A stretch of 23,782 nucleotides of DNA from SG8-41 sp035620515 (GTDB lineage: Bacteria > Pseudomonadota > Gammaproteobacteria > Burkholderiales > SG8-41). This document shows positions 16,118 through 23,782 of the stretch, piece after piece. Numbering within the stretch: position 1 is the first letter of the stretch; each line of letters opens with the position of its first letter. The position numbers and the translations under genes are program-made. The stretch spans positions 1 to 23,782 of the forward strand of contig DASPGR010000118.1 in assembly GCA_035620515.1 (NCBI GenBank), read 5' to 3'. The notes beneath the pieces are model-generated. The model was not told the origin of the DNA, made no database searches, and worked only from the letters and a program-made list of their open reading frames with translations.

Positions 16118-17545
16118 ATGAGCAAGCAATTCGATGTCGTCGTGATCGGCGGCGGGCCGGGCGGCTATATCGCCGCGATCCGCGCGGGGCAGCTTGGGCT
16201 GAATACGGCCTGCATCGACGAGTGGAAGACGGCGGAGGGCAAGCCCGCGCTGGGCGGCACGTGCACCAACGTCGGATGCATTCCCTCGAAGGCGCTGCTC
16301 CAGTCCTCGGAGAACTACGATCACGCCCGCCACGCCCTGGGCGAGCACGGGATACGCGTGAAGGGCGTGGAGCTCGACCTCGCGCAGATGCTCGGGCGCA
16401 AGGACAAGGTCGTGCGCCAGAACAATGACGGCATCAGCTACCTCTTCAGGAAGAACAAGGTCGCTTTTTTTCACGGGCGCGGAAGCTTCGTCGGGAAAGG
16501 CGTCGAAGGCTGGCAAATCGGGGTGTCGGGCGGTACGAATGAGACCCTCACGGCAAAGCACGTCATCGTGGCGACCGGCTCGAATCCGAGGCCCTTGCCG
16601 GATGTGCCTTTCGACGGGGTGCGCATCCTCGATAATGCCGGCGCGCTGGCGCTCGCGGACGTTCCGAAGGGACTCGGGGTCATCGGCGCCGGCGTGATCG
16701 GGCTCGAGATGGGAAGCGTGTGGCGTCGACTCGGGGCCCGCGTGACGCTGCTCGAGATGCTCGATGCGTTTCTCCCTGTCGCCGACGAGTCCGTCGCCAA
16801 AGAGGCGTGGAAGATCTTCACGAAAGAGCAGGCGCTCGACATCGTCCTCGGCGCGAAGGTGAGCCGGGTCGTCACCGGCAAGAAAGGTATCAGCGTCGAG
16901 TACAACGCTGCCGGCGAAAAGGGCACGCTCGAATGTGATCGGCTCATCGTTTCCATCGGGCGCGTTCCCAACACTGCGGGGCTCGAGGCGGGCGCGGTGG
17001 GACTCAAGCTCGATACGCGCGGGTTCATCGACGTCGACGCGGACTGCAGGGCCAATCTGCCGAACGTGTGGGCGATCGGCGACGTCGTGCGCGGGCCCAT
17101 GCTTGCGCACAAGGCCGAAGAGGAGGGCATTGCCGTCGCGGAGCGCATTGCCGGCCAGCGACCCCACGTGGATTTCAATACGGTCCCCTGGGTGATTTAC
17201 ACGGCCCCGGAAATCGCCTGGGTGGGAAAGACCGAGCAGCAGGCGAAGGCCGAGGGAATCTCCGTCCGCACCGGGTCCTTCCCGTTCATGGCGAACGGGC
17301 GCGCGCGGGCTCTGGGCGATACGCGCGGTTTTGTGAAGTTCGTGGCCGATGCGCAGACGGATCGCATTCTGGGTGTGCACATGATCGGTCCGATGGCGTC
17401 CGAGCTCATCTCGGAAGCGGTGGTTGCGATGGAATTCAAGGCATCGGCGGAAGACATTGCGCTCATCTGCCACGCCCATCCGTCCCTCTCCGAGGCGACG
17501 AAGGAAGCGGCGCTGGCGGTTGCCCGGCGCAGCCTCAATTTCTAG
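16118..17545 (+). CDS. lpdA: Dihydrolipoyl dehydrogenase (E3)
   Basis: This 475-residue flavoprotein reoxidises dihydrolipoyl groups of E2 with NAD. It shows the FAD motif GGGPGG at 11-16, the redox disulfide C49/C54 in GGTCTNVGCIPSK, the NAD-binding motif GAGVIGLEMG near 190, the second FAD block VWAIGDVVRG near 319, and the C-terminal catalytic H454 and E459 in HPSLSE. ATG at 16118 gives the conserved N-terminus MSKQFDVVVIGGG; the frame is open for 21 codons upstream inside odhB but without similarity. It is the third gene of the 2-oxoglutarate dehydrogenase set and may also serve the E1 alpha/beta complex encoded at the window start, since no other E3 is seen. Confidence 0.98.
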   Translation: MSKQFDVVVIGGGPGGYIAAIRAGQLGLNTACIDEWKTAEGKPALGGTCTNVGCIPSKALLQSSENYDHARHALGEHGIRVKGVELDLAQMLGRKDKVVRQNNDGISYLFRKNKVAFFHGRGSFVGKGVEGWQIGVSGGTNETLTAKHVIVATGSNPRPLPDVPFDGVRILDNAGALALADVPKGLGVIGAGVIGLEMGSVWRRLGARVTLLEMLDAFLPVADESVAKEAWKIFTKEQALDIVLGAKVSRVVTGKKGISVEYNAAGEKGTLECDRLIVSIGRVPNTAGLEAGAVGLKLDTRGFIDVDADCRANLPNVWAIGDVVRGPMLAHKAEEEGIAVAERIAGQRPHVDFNTVPWVIYTAPEIAWVGKTEQQAKAEGISVRTGSFPFMANGRARALGDTRGFVKFVADAQTDRILGVHMIGPMASELISEAVVAMEFKASAEDIALICHAHPSLSEATKEAALAVARRSLNF

Positions 17546-17559
17546 GAACAGAACCGCAG

Positions 17560-18732
17560 ATGGGTGACGGCGTCTCGCGCCCGGCCGGAAGATTCGCCCT
17601 GACTCGTGGAGAGCCGGCCTCGGTACTCGGGCTCTACGACGAGGCTCTCAGGAAGCGCGGCTTCGTGCAGGACCCCTCGCAGCGGGTTGCAGTCGAACGG
17701 CTGCAGCATCTCTTCGAGGAATGGGCGGCGTACAAGGAGCGCCGGCGCACAGCGTTCCAGCGGCTCGTCGTGCGGCCGCCGTTGCCGCGCGGGCTCTACC
17801 TGTGGGGCGACGTGGGACGCGGCAAGACGTTCCTCATGGACAGCTTTTACCGCTGCCTTCCCCTGGTCCGCCGCCGGCGCGTGCATTTCCATCACTTCAT
17901 GCGCGACGTGCACCGTGAGCTGGACGAGCTGAAGGGCAGGGCGAATCCTCTCGATGCCCTCGCCGCGCGCATCGCCAAGCGCTACCGGCTCGTCTGCTTC
18001 GACGAGGTTGCGGTCTCGGACGTGGCGGATGCGCTGATCCTCTCGCGGCTTTTTACCCGGACGATGGACCAGGGCGTGGTCTACTGCATGACCTCAAACT
18101 ACCACCCGGACGAGCTCTACAAGGGCGGCTTGAAGCGCGAGGACTTCCTTCCGGTCATTGCGCTCATCAAGGAGCGGCTCGACATCGTCCACGTCGACGG
18201 CGGCGTTGACTACCGCAGGCGGGCGATGCAGGAGGTCCGGGCCTACCACACGCCGCTCGACCTGGAGAGCGACCGGGCGCTCCTGCGGGCGTTCAAGCAG
18301 ATCGCCGAGGTCGAGGAGGAGTATCACGAGCTCGACGTCGAAGGCCGCATCATTCCCTACAGGCATCGTGCCGGCGGCGTGGTGTGGTTCGAATTCGACA
18401 CCCTTTGCGGGTGGGGGCGGTCGCAAAACGATTATCTGGACCTCGCCAAGCGCTTTCACACGATCATCATTTCGGGCGTGCCGAGGATGGGCCTCGACCA
18501 GGCGGACGAAGCTCGGCGGTTCACCCTGCTGGTGGATGTCCTTTATGATCAGCGCGTGAACCTGATCCTTTCGGCGGAGGCCCCGGCGGGGGAGCTGCTT
18601 CGGCGCGAGGGGCGCCCACACGATGCGCAGCTGCAGGCGATGATGTTCCAGTTCGACCGCACGGCAAGCCGGCTGGCGGAGATGCAGACGGTTGAATACC
18701 TGGGAGAGCCGAGGCTTGCCCGGCAGGGGTGA
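17560..18732 (+). CDS. zapE: Cell division protein ZapE (AFG1-like ATPase)
   Basis: ZapE is a P-loop ATPase of the AFG1 family that in E. coli associates with the Z-ring; mitochondrial relatives help degrade respiratory chain subunits. The 390-residue product has Walker A GDVGRGKT at 83-90, Walker B LVCFDEV with D148/E149, the HFHHFMRDVH block near 109, and TSNYHPDELYKGGLKR near 184, all typical. Length fits (E. coli 375). ATG at 17560 lies 14 bases after the lpd stop, with AGGAAC upstream; an open stretch before it lies within lpd in another frame and is not coding. Placement after lpd is, as I recall, common in Betaproteobacteria, and I infer co-transcription. Confidence 0.95.
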   Translation: MGDGVSRPAGRFALTRGEPASVLGLYDEALRKRGFVQDPSQRVAVERLQHLFEEWAAYKERRRTAFQRLVVRPPLPRGLYLWGDVGRGKTFLMDSFYRCLPLVRRRRVHFHHFMRDVHRELDELKGRANPLDALAARIAKRYRLVCFDEVAVSDVADALILSRLFTRTMDQGVVYCMTSNYHPDELYKGGLKREDFLPVIALIKERLDIVHVDGGVDYRRRAMQEVRAYHTPLDLESDRALLRAFKQIAEVEEEYHELDVEGRIIPYRHRAGGVVWFEFDTLCGWGRSQNDYLDLAKRFHTIIISGVPRMGLDQADEARRFTLLVDVLYDQRVNLILSAEAPAGELLRREGRPHDAQLQAMMFQFDRTASRLAEMQTVEYLGEPRLARQG

Positions 18733-18776
18733 GCGGAAGGCCGCATCGGGCCTCACCCGCCCGCGAAGGAGGAGAT

Positions 18777-19763
18777 GTGGAAGCATTCAAGGCGTTTCGC
18801 ATTTTCAGCGAAAACGATAAGGTGGCGAGCCGCCTCGTGGATGCGCGGCTCGAGGAGCTTTCCCCCGGCGACGTGGTGTTCCGTGTCGAGTACTCGAGCG
18901 TGAACTTCAAGGACGCCCTGGCTGCAACCGGCGCCGGCAAGGTGATTCGCAGCTTCCCCCGCATCGGCGGCATCGATGCGTCGGGCCGGGTTGTCTCATC
19001 CAGCGATCCGCAGTTCAAGGCGGGCGACGCCGTGATCTGCACGAGCTACGACTTCGGCGTGGGTCATGACGGAGGTTATTCGCAGTACTGCCGGGTGCCG
19101 GCGGATTGGGTGGTGCCGCTGCCCAAGGGCCTCAGTCCGTTCGAAGCGATGGCGCTGGGAACGGCAGGCTATACCGCGGCGCTCGCCATGGAATTGCTCG
19201 AGCTGAATGGCCTGTCGCCTTCGGGCGGCAAGGTCCTCGTCAATGGCGCAACCGGCGGTGTCGCCACGTTGGCGATCGACATGCTCGCGCGCCTCGGCTA
19301 CCAGGTCGTCGCGGTAACGGGGAAAGAGGCGGAAACGGGATTCCTGAAGGAGCTGGGTGCATTCGAGGTCCTGCTCAGGCAGAAACTCGAGATGGGAACG
19401 CGCCCGCTCGAGAAAGCGCTGTGGGCGGCTGCATTCGACTCGGTTGGCGGCGAGCAGCTCGCGTGGCTCACCCGCACCATGCTGCAGGGGGGGCTCATCG
19501 CGAGCTTCGGAAACGCCGGGGGCATCGAGCTCAAGACAACTGTTCTTCCCTTCATCCTGCGTGGAGTGCGCCTGATCGGTGTCGACTCGGCGCTGACCCC
19601 CATGCCGCTGCGGCGCAAGATCTGGGGTCGCCTCGCCTCCGATCTCAAACCCAGGCACCTCCCCGCCATCGCCCGCACGATCGGGCTCGAGCAGCTGCCG
19701 GGCGTTTTCGCGGAGATGTTGAAAGGTGAGGCGCGCGGGCGTACGGTCGTCAAGATCCCGTAA
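18777..19763 (+). CDS. acuI: Acryloyl-CoA reductase, YhdH/AcuI type
   Basis: This 328-residue protein is a zinc-free medium-chain dehydrogenase/reductase of the YhdH/YhfP/AcuI branch, which reduces acryloyl-CoA to propionyl-CoA with NADPH. Family blocks are visible: YSSVNFKDALAATGAGKVIR near 39, FPRIGGIDASGRV near 60, the GTAGYTAALAM helix near 128, the nucleotide motif NGATGGVATLAI near 156, and LGYQVVAVTGK near 173. The start is a GTG at 18777, chosen because AAGGAGGAG (18766-18774) precedes it and because it matches family length (~324-330). An ATG two bases upstream is out of frame. It sits between zapE and prpE. Both it and PrpE yield propionyl-CoA, supporting the assignment, though quinone-reductase-like activity cannot be excluded. 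Confidence 0.87.
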   Translation: MEAFKAFRIFSENDKVASRLVDARLEELSPGDVVFRVEYSSVNFKDALAATGAGKVIRSFPRIGGIDASGRVVSSSDPQFKAGDAVICTSYDFGVGHDGGYSQYCRVPADWVVPLPKGLSPFEAMALGTAGYTAALAMELLELNGLSPSGGKVLVNGATGGVATLAIDMLARLGYQVVAVTGKEAETGFLKELGAFEVLLRQKLEMGTRPLEKALWAAAFDSVGGEQLAWLTRTMLQGGLIASFGNAGGIELKTTVLPFILRGVRLIGVDSALTPMPLRRKIWGRLASDLKPRHLPAIARTIGLEQLPGVFAEMLKGEARGRTVVKIP

Positions 19764-19866
19764 GCAACGGGACGCCAGGGTTGCGCAAGATCAAGGGCAA
19801 ACGCGCACAACGGTAATATCATTCGATCCGGTCTCTGTTTTCGCCCTCGGGAGGAGGAGGCAGACA

Positions 19867-21768
19867 ATGGGCACCTATCGGGATTTCCACCGCCGCTCGA
19901 TCGAGCAGAAGGAAGCGTTCTGGGCGGAGCAGGCCAGGCTCGTGGACTGGCACCAGCCGTTCAAGCAGGTCCTCGATTACAGCCGGCCGCCGTTCGCGCG
20001 GTGGTTTGTCGGCGGGCTCACCAATCTGTGCCACAACGCGGTCGACCGGCACCTGGCGACGCGCGGCGACCAGAAAGCCCTCATCTACATCTCCACCGAG
20101 ACCGGTGAGGAGCGGAGCTACACGTTCCGCGAGCTGCATACCGAGGTGAACCGCTGCGCGGGGATGTTGCGGGAGCTCGGAGTCGGGAAGGGCGACCGCG
20201 TCCTCATTTACATGCCGATGGTCCCCGAAGCCGTGTTCGCAATGCTCGCCTGCGCGCGCCTGGGCGCGATTCACTCGGTTGTTTTCGGGGGCTTTGCCGC
20301 GCACAGCCTTGCCGCCCGCATCGACGATGCCCGGCCCAAGCTCATGGTGACCGCCGATGCCGGGCTGCGCGGAGGCCGCCCGATCGCCTACCGCGCGATG
20401 TACGACGAGGCGATCCGGCTCGCGAAGCATCCGCCCGCGAAAGTGCTGGTTCTCAACCGGGGCATCGACAAGGATCGCAAGCTCACCCCGGGGCGCGACG
20501 TCGATTACGCGGAGTTGCGCACGCGTCACATGAACGACCAGGTTCCGGTGACCTGGCTCGAATCGAACGAGCCTTCCTACATTCTGTATACCTCGGGCAC
20601 GACCGGCCATCCGAAAGGCGTGCAGCGCGACGTCGGCGGCTACGCGGTTGCGCTCGCCGCGTCGATGAAGTTGATCTACTGCGGCGCGCCCGGCGAGACG
20701 ATGTTCACGACCTCCGACATCGGCTGGGTCGTGGGCCACTCCTACATCGTCTACGGGCCGTTGATCTACGGCATGACAACGATCCTCTACGAAGGCCTGC
20801 CGATCCGCCCCGATGCCGGTATCTGGTGGAAGATCGTGGCCGACAACAGGGTGACGGTCATGTTTTCATCCCCGACGGCCGCACGGGTGCTGAAGAAGCA
20901 GGATCCCGCGTTCCTGAAGAAGTACGACATCGGATCGCTCAAGCACCTTTTTCTTGCCGGCGAACCGCTCGACGAGCCGACGCACCGCTGGTTCACGGAG
21001 ATGCTCGGCAAGCCCGTGATCGATCATTACTGGCAGACGGAGACCGGGTGGGCGATTCTCTCGAGCGTGCCCGCGGTGGAGAAGACGCCGATCAAGCTGG
21101 GAAGCCCCAGTTTCCCCGTCTACGGCTATGACCTGCGCCTGCTGCGCGAGGCGGATGCTGCCGAGGCGGCGCCGAATGAAAAGGCGGTCGTTGCCATCGT
21201 GCCGCCGCTGCCGCCGGGGTGCATGTCCACCGTGTGGGGCGACGACGAGCGCTTCGTAAAGACCTATTTTGCGAGCTTCGGGGGAAAGCTCGTCTACTCG
21301 ACGTTCGACTGGGGAATCCGCGACGAGGAGAACTACCACTACATCCTGGGCAGAACCGACGACGTCATCAACGTGGCGGGCCATCGGCTGGGGACCCGGG
21401 AGATCGAGGAAGCGGTGCAGGCGCATCCGAATATCGCCGAGGTGGCCGTCGTCGGCGTGGCTGATCAGGTCAAAGGCCAGATGCCGCTCGCCTTCGCGGT
21501 GCTGAAGGACACCGGCCGGATTGCGAGTCCTGAGCTGCGCAAGGGCGAGGAGAAAGCGGTCATGGAAACCGTCGACAAGCTCCTCGGGGCGATCGCACGC
21601 CCGTCGAGGGTCCATTTCGTCACGCTTCTGCCAAAGACACGCTCCGGCAAACTGTTGCGCCGGTCGATACAGGCGCTGGCGGAAGGCCGCGATCCCGGAG
21701 ATCTCACCACCATCGAGGATCCCGCCGCGCTCGAGCAGATCCGTTCCGCCGTCGGCAAGGCAGGTTGA
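19867..21768 (+). CDS. prpE: Propionyl-CoA synthetase
   Basis: PrpE activates propionate to propionyl-CoA through propionyl-AMP. The 633-residue product is an acyl-adenylate-forming enzyme with the P-loop TSGTTGHPK at 242-250, the SDIGWVVGHSYIVYGPL block near 281, YWQTETGW near 386, the hinge region YHYILGRTDDVINVAGHR near 492 and the adenylation lysine K595 in KTRSGKLL. Acetyl-CoA synthetase is similar, but the length and the N-terminus (MGTYRDFHRRSIEQKEAFW) favour PrpE. ATG at 19867 follows a strong GGGAGGAGGAGG site; the open frame upstream to 19726 overlaps acuI and is not coding. The K595 site is, in relatives, controlled by lysine acylation. A GC-rich hairpin follows the stop. Confidence 0.95.
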   Translation: MGTYRDFHRRSIEQKEAFWAEQARLVDWHQPFKQVLDYSRPPFARWFVGGLTNLCHNAVDRHLATRGDQKALIYISTETGEERSYTFRELHTEVNRCAGMLRELGVGKGDRVLIYMPMVPEAVFAMLACARLGAIHSVVFGGFAAHSLAARIDDARPKLMVTADAGLRGGRPIAYRAMYDEAIRLAKHPPAKVLVLNRGIDKDRKLTPGRDVDYAELRTRHMNDQVPVTWLESNEPSYILYTSGTTGHPKGVQRDVGGYAVALAASMKLIYCGAPGETMFTTSDIGWVVGHSYIVYGPLIYGMTTILYEGLPIRPDAGIWWKIVADNRVTVMFSSPTAARVLKKQDPAFLKKYDIGSLKHLFLAGEPLDEPTHRWFTEMLGKPVIDHYWQTETGWAILSSVPAVEKTPIKLGSPSFPVYGYDLRLLREADAAEAAPNEKAVVAIVPPLPPGCMSTVWGDDERFVKTYFASFGGKLVYSTFDWGIRDEENYHYILGRTDDVINVAGHRLGTREIEEAVQAHPNIAEVAVVGVADQVKGQMPLAFAVLKDTGRIASPELRKGEEKAVMETVDKLLGAIARPSRVHFVTLLPKTRSGKLLRRSIQALAEGRDPGDLTTIEDPAALEQIRSAVGKAG

Positions 21769-21784
21769 CCCGCACACCCAACAG

Positions 21785-21804
21785 CGCCGGGCCTGTTCCT
21801 GGCG
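21785..21804 (+). terminator. Candidate weak terminator after prpE
   Basis: CGCCGGG (21785-21791) pairs with CCTGGCG (21798-21804), including one G-T wobble, around a 6-base loop, 16 bases after the prpE stop. Only a short ATTT follows, so termination would be inefficient. The remaining bases to 21875 hold no clear promoter. Confidence 0.3.
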
Positions 21805-21875
21805 GCATTTCGGGAATGCGCTGCGCGGGTTAAACTGCGCGCCTGACCGCAGCAACAGCGAGCGCAAGGAGCCAC

Positions 21876-23054
21876 GTGGACGTTTCGCGCCGAACCGATC
21901 TGTTTCTCAATCTGGGCCATGCCCTCGACCACCTCTTCATCCTGATCTTTCCCACGGTCGTGCTGGCGATGGCGCCCGAGTTCGGGCGCACCTACAGCGA
22001 GATGCTGCCCTTGTCGCTGGGCGCTTTCATCATGTTCGGTGCGGGCTCGATACCGGCCGGATGGCTCGCCGACCGCTGGAGCCGGCGCGGGATGATGGTG
22101 GTCTTCTTCGTGGGAATCGGCGCGGCTTCCGTGCTGACCGGGTTCGCGGGCGGCGCCTGGCAGCTCGCGCTCGGCATGACGCTGATCGGAGTCTTCGCCG
22201 CGATCTACCACCCGGTCGGCATCGCGATGCTGGTGAGCGGGCGCGAGAAGGTCGGGCGTGTGCTCGGGGTGAACGGCGTGTACGGCAACCTCGGCGTCGC
22301 GTTCGCGGCGCTGATCGCGGGCGCGCTTGCATACTGGATCAACTGGCGCGCTGCGTTCATCATCCCGGGGCTGGTCTCGATCGCAGTCGGGATCGCCTTT
22401 GCGCTGCTCGTGCCCGAGGTGAGAAGCGCCGCGAAAGCGGGCACCGGCGCGCCGAGGCAGACCTTCTCGCGGGGGCTCCTTGCCAGGGTCTTCGGGATCC
22501 TGCTCGTCACCACGCTCTGCGGCGGGATCATCTTCAACTCGACGACCGTGGCCATGCCGAAGATCTTCGATGAGCGGCTGACCGCGCTCGTCGACACGAC
22601 GCTGGGCATCGGGGTGCTGGTGTCGGGCGTCTACGTCTTCGCGGCCATGGCGCAGCTCGTGGTGGGACACCTCCTCGACCGGGACACCCTCAAGTCGGTG
22701 CTCGTGCCGATCGTGGGCCTGCAGGCGCTGTTTCTCCTGGCCGCGGCTTTCTTCGACAACTACCTGATGCTGCTCGTCGCGCTCGGCATGATGTTCTTCA
22801 TTTTCGGCCAGGTCCCGATCAACGACGCGATGGTGGCGGCCTACACCGATGAGCGCTGGCGCGCGCGGGCACTGGCCGTGCGCTACGTCGTGTCGTTCGG
22901 AGCGAGCGCTCTGGCGGTCCCGCTGATCGCGCTGATGCATCGCTACAGCAGCGACTTCCGCTACCTCTTCTTCGTCCTGGCCGCGATGGCCGCGGCCATG
23001 TTCTGCGCGGCGCTCTTCATGCCGTCGCAGGCAGCCAGGCCCGCTCCCGCTTAG
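21876..23054 (+). CDS. MFS transporter
   Basis: This 392-residue membrane protein has about 12 hydrophobic segments in two halves with a loop near 185-200, the layout of the major facilitator superfamily. The loop between segments 2 and 3 reads GWLADRWSRRG near residue 62, the family's cytoplasmic signature. The N-terminus LGHALDHLFILIFP resembles that of fosmidomycin-resistance-like MFS exporters, but the substrate cannot be told. The start is a GTG at 21876 behind AAGGAG. It is separated from prpE by 107 bases with a possible weak terminator, so shared transcription is uncertain. Its TAG stop overlaps the stop of the converging SDR gene by three bases. Confidence 0.85.
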   Translation: MDVSRRTDLFLNLGHALDHLFILIFPTVVLAMAPEFGRTYSEMLPLSLGAFIMFGAGSIPAGWLADRWSRRGMMVVFFVGIGAASVLTGFAGGAWQLALGMTLIGVFAAIYHPVGIAMLVSGREKVGRVLGVNGVYGNLGVAFAALIAGALAYWINWRAAFIIPGLVSIAVGIAFALLVPEVRSAAKAGTGAPRQTFSRGLLARVFGILLVTTLCGGIIFNSTTVAMPKIFDERLTALVDTTLGIGVLVSGVYVFAAMAQLVVGHLLDRDTLKSVLVPIVGLQALFLLAAAFFDNYLMLLVALGMMFFIFGQVPINDAMVAAYTDERWRARALAVRYVVSFGASALAVPLIALMHRYSSDFRYLFFVLAAMAAAMFCAALFMPSQAARPAPA

Positions 23055-23782
23055 AACGCGAAGCGGCTCATCCCGCCATCCACCGGGATGACGGTCCCCG
23101 TGATGTAGCCGGCAAGCGGAGAGGCGAGAAACACCACGAGATTCGCAAGCTCCTCGGGTTCGCCGAATCTGCCTGCGGGAATGTTCTGCCGGGCAAAATC
23201 GCGGCGGTCATCTTCGGTCGGGTGCATCCGCACGATCTGCTCGCTCATGATGCGGCCGGGCTGGATCGAGTTGATGGTGACGCCGTGGGCCGCCATTTCG
23301 CGCGAAAGGCCCTTGGCCCATGCGTGAACGGCCGCCTTCGCGGAGTTCGCCGCATTGATCCCGCGCGGCTCGGAGGTTCCCGTGATGTTGACGATGCGGC
23401 CGAAGCCGCGCGCCCTCATGCCGGGAACGACCGCGTGCGAGAGCTCGCGCAGACGGATGAAGTTGAGGAGCATCCCCTCGGCCCATTGCTCCTTCGTTGC
23501 CTCGAACGGGAACGGGCGGCTGCCCCCGGCGGCATTGACGAGGATATCGACGCGCCCGAGCCCCGTGCCCGCGGCTTCCGCAAGCTTCTCGGCCGAGCCT
23601 TCCTGGTAGAGATCAACGTCGAGCACCAGCGGCTCGGCACCGCGTCGCGCAGAGATCTCCTGCGCAAGCTCCTGCAGGAGGTTCACGCGCCGCGCGGCAA
23701 TGGCGAGCTTGACGCCTTCACGCGCGAGCCCGAGCGCGACCGCGCGGCCGATGCCGCGGGAGGCCCCGGTGACGAGGGCGGT
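23051..23782 (-). CDS. SDR-family oxidoreductase, N-terminus cut by the window edge
   Basis: The reverse strand is open from the window edge to a TAA at 23051-23053, giving 243 residues that begin within the N-terminal strand (TALVTGASRGIGRAVALG). The cofactor motif TGASRGIG, LVNAAGG (the NAG-like block) and the C-terminal PVDGGMSRF mark a classical short-chain dehydrogenase/reductase. About 10 residues are missing. The catalytic YxxxK site is unusual: in GINAANSAKAAVHAWAK the position four before the lysine is alanine, and the usual serine position is glycine. This could be an inactive or divergent SDR; from memory some FabG-like subgroups lack the tetrad. The gene converges on the MFS gene. 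Confidence 0.85.
   Translation of the reverse strand, partial: TALVTGASRGIGRAVALGLAREGVKLAIAARRVNLLQELAQEISARRGAEPLVLDVDLYQEGSAEKLAEAAGTGLGRVDILVNAAGGSRPFPFEATKEQWAEGMLLNFIRLRELSHAVVPGMRARGFGRIVNITGTSEPRGINAANSAKAAVHAWAKGLSREMAAHGVTINSIQPGRIMSEQIVRMHPTEDDRRDFARQNIPAGRFGEPEELANLVVFLASPLAGYITGTVIPVDGGMSRFAF

Noticed and set aside
16070..17479. Open minus-strand frame of 469 codons opposite lpd
   Set aside because: Shadow of lpd in high-GC DNA; its composition is rich in Arg, His and Asp without any family motif.
19764..19785. GCAAC/GTTGC inverted repeat after acuI as a terminator
   Set aside because: Stem of only 5 pairs, an 11-base loop and no T run after it.
21465..22940. Open minus-strand frame of 491 codons across prpE and the MFS gene
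   Set aside because: It spans two real plus-strand genes and their gap, is dominated by charged low-complexity residues, and has no start signal or domain.
23051..23054. Overlap of the converging MFS and SDR stop codons
   Set aside because: A short convergent overlap is common in compact genomes and needs no special explanation.

Overview
The window is a high-GC stretch of a proteobacterial chromosome. The gene order of its central block, with mdh facing an sdhCDAB-sdhE-gltA-odhA-odhB-lpd-zapE run, is one I know from Betaproteobacteria, so I infer a betaproteobacterium. Protein sequence resemblance fits this, but genus and species cannot be told. It is mostly a housekeeping region: I see no insertion sequence, prophage, CRISPR array, tRNA or rRNA.

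Layout. (1) 1-1247, minus strand: the start of an E1 beta gene (cut by the window edge) and a complete E1 alpha gene of a pyruvate or branched-chain 2-oxoacid dehydrogenase. (2) 1370-2491, plus strand: a single luciferase-like flavin monooxygenase gene. (3) 2508-6781, minus strand: an apparent operon mdh, prpC, prpD and a secreted thioredoxin-like gene, read from 6781 downwards. (4) 6782-7094: a divergent promoter region of 313 bases with good candidate promoters in both directions. (5) 7095-18732, plus strand: sdhC, sdhD, sdhA, sdhB, sdhE, gltA, odhA, odhB, lpd and zapE, tightly packed and partly overlapping. (6) 18777-21768, plus strand: an acryloyl-CoA reductase gene (acuI type) and the propionyl-CoA synthetase gene prpE. 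(7) 21876-23054, plus strand: an MFS transporter gene. (8) 23051 to the window end, minus strand: an SDR-family gene cut by the edge.

How it fits together. GltA, OdhA/OdhB/Lpd, SdhABCD and Mdh cover citrate synthesis, 2-oxoglutarate to succinyl-CoA, succinate to fumarate, and malate to oxaloacetate. PrpE and AcuI both yield propionyl-CoA (from propionate and acryloyl-CoA). PrpC joins propionyl-CoA to oxaloacetate, the product of Mdh, and PrpD dehydrates the 2-methylcitrate. The methylcitrate pathway is thus interleaved with the TCA cycle genes, but methylisocitrate lyase (PrpB) is not in the window. The 2-oxoacid dehydrogenase E1 genes feed acyl-CoA into the same network.

No clear new biological system was found. 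The items most worth a second look are small: 7-base tandem repeats placed in three intercistronic gaps of the minus-strand operons, a long imperfect hairpin between gltA and odhA, a palindrome on the mdh promoter, and an SDR protein whose catalytic tyrosine position is not tyrosine.
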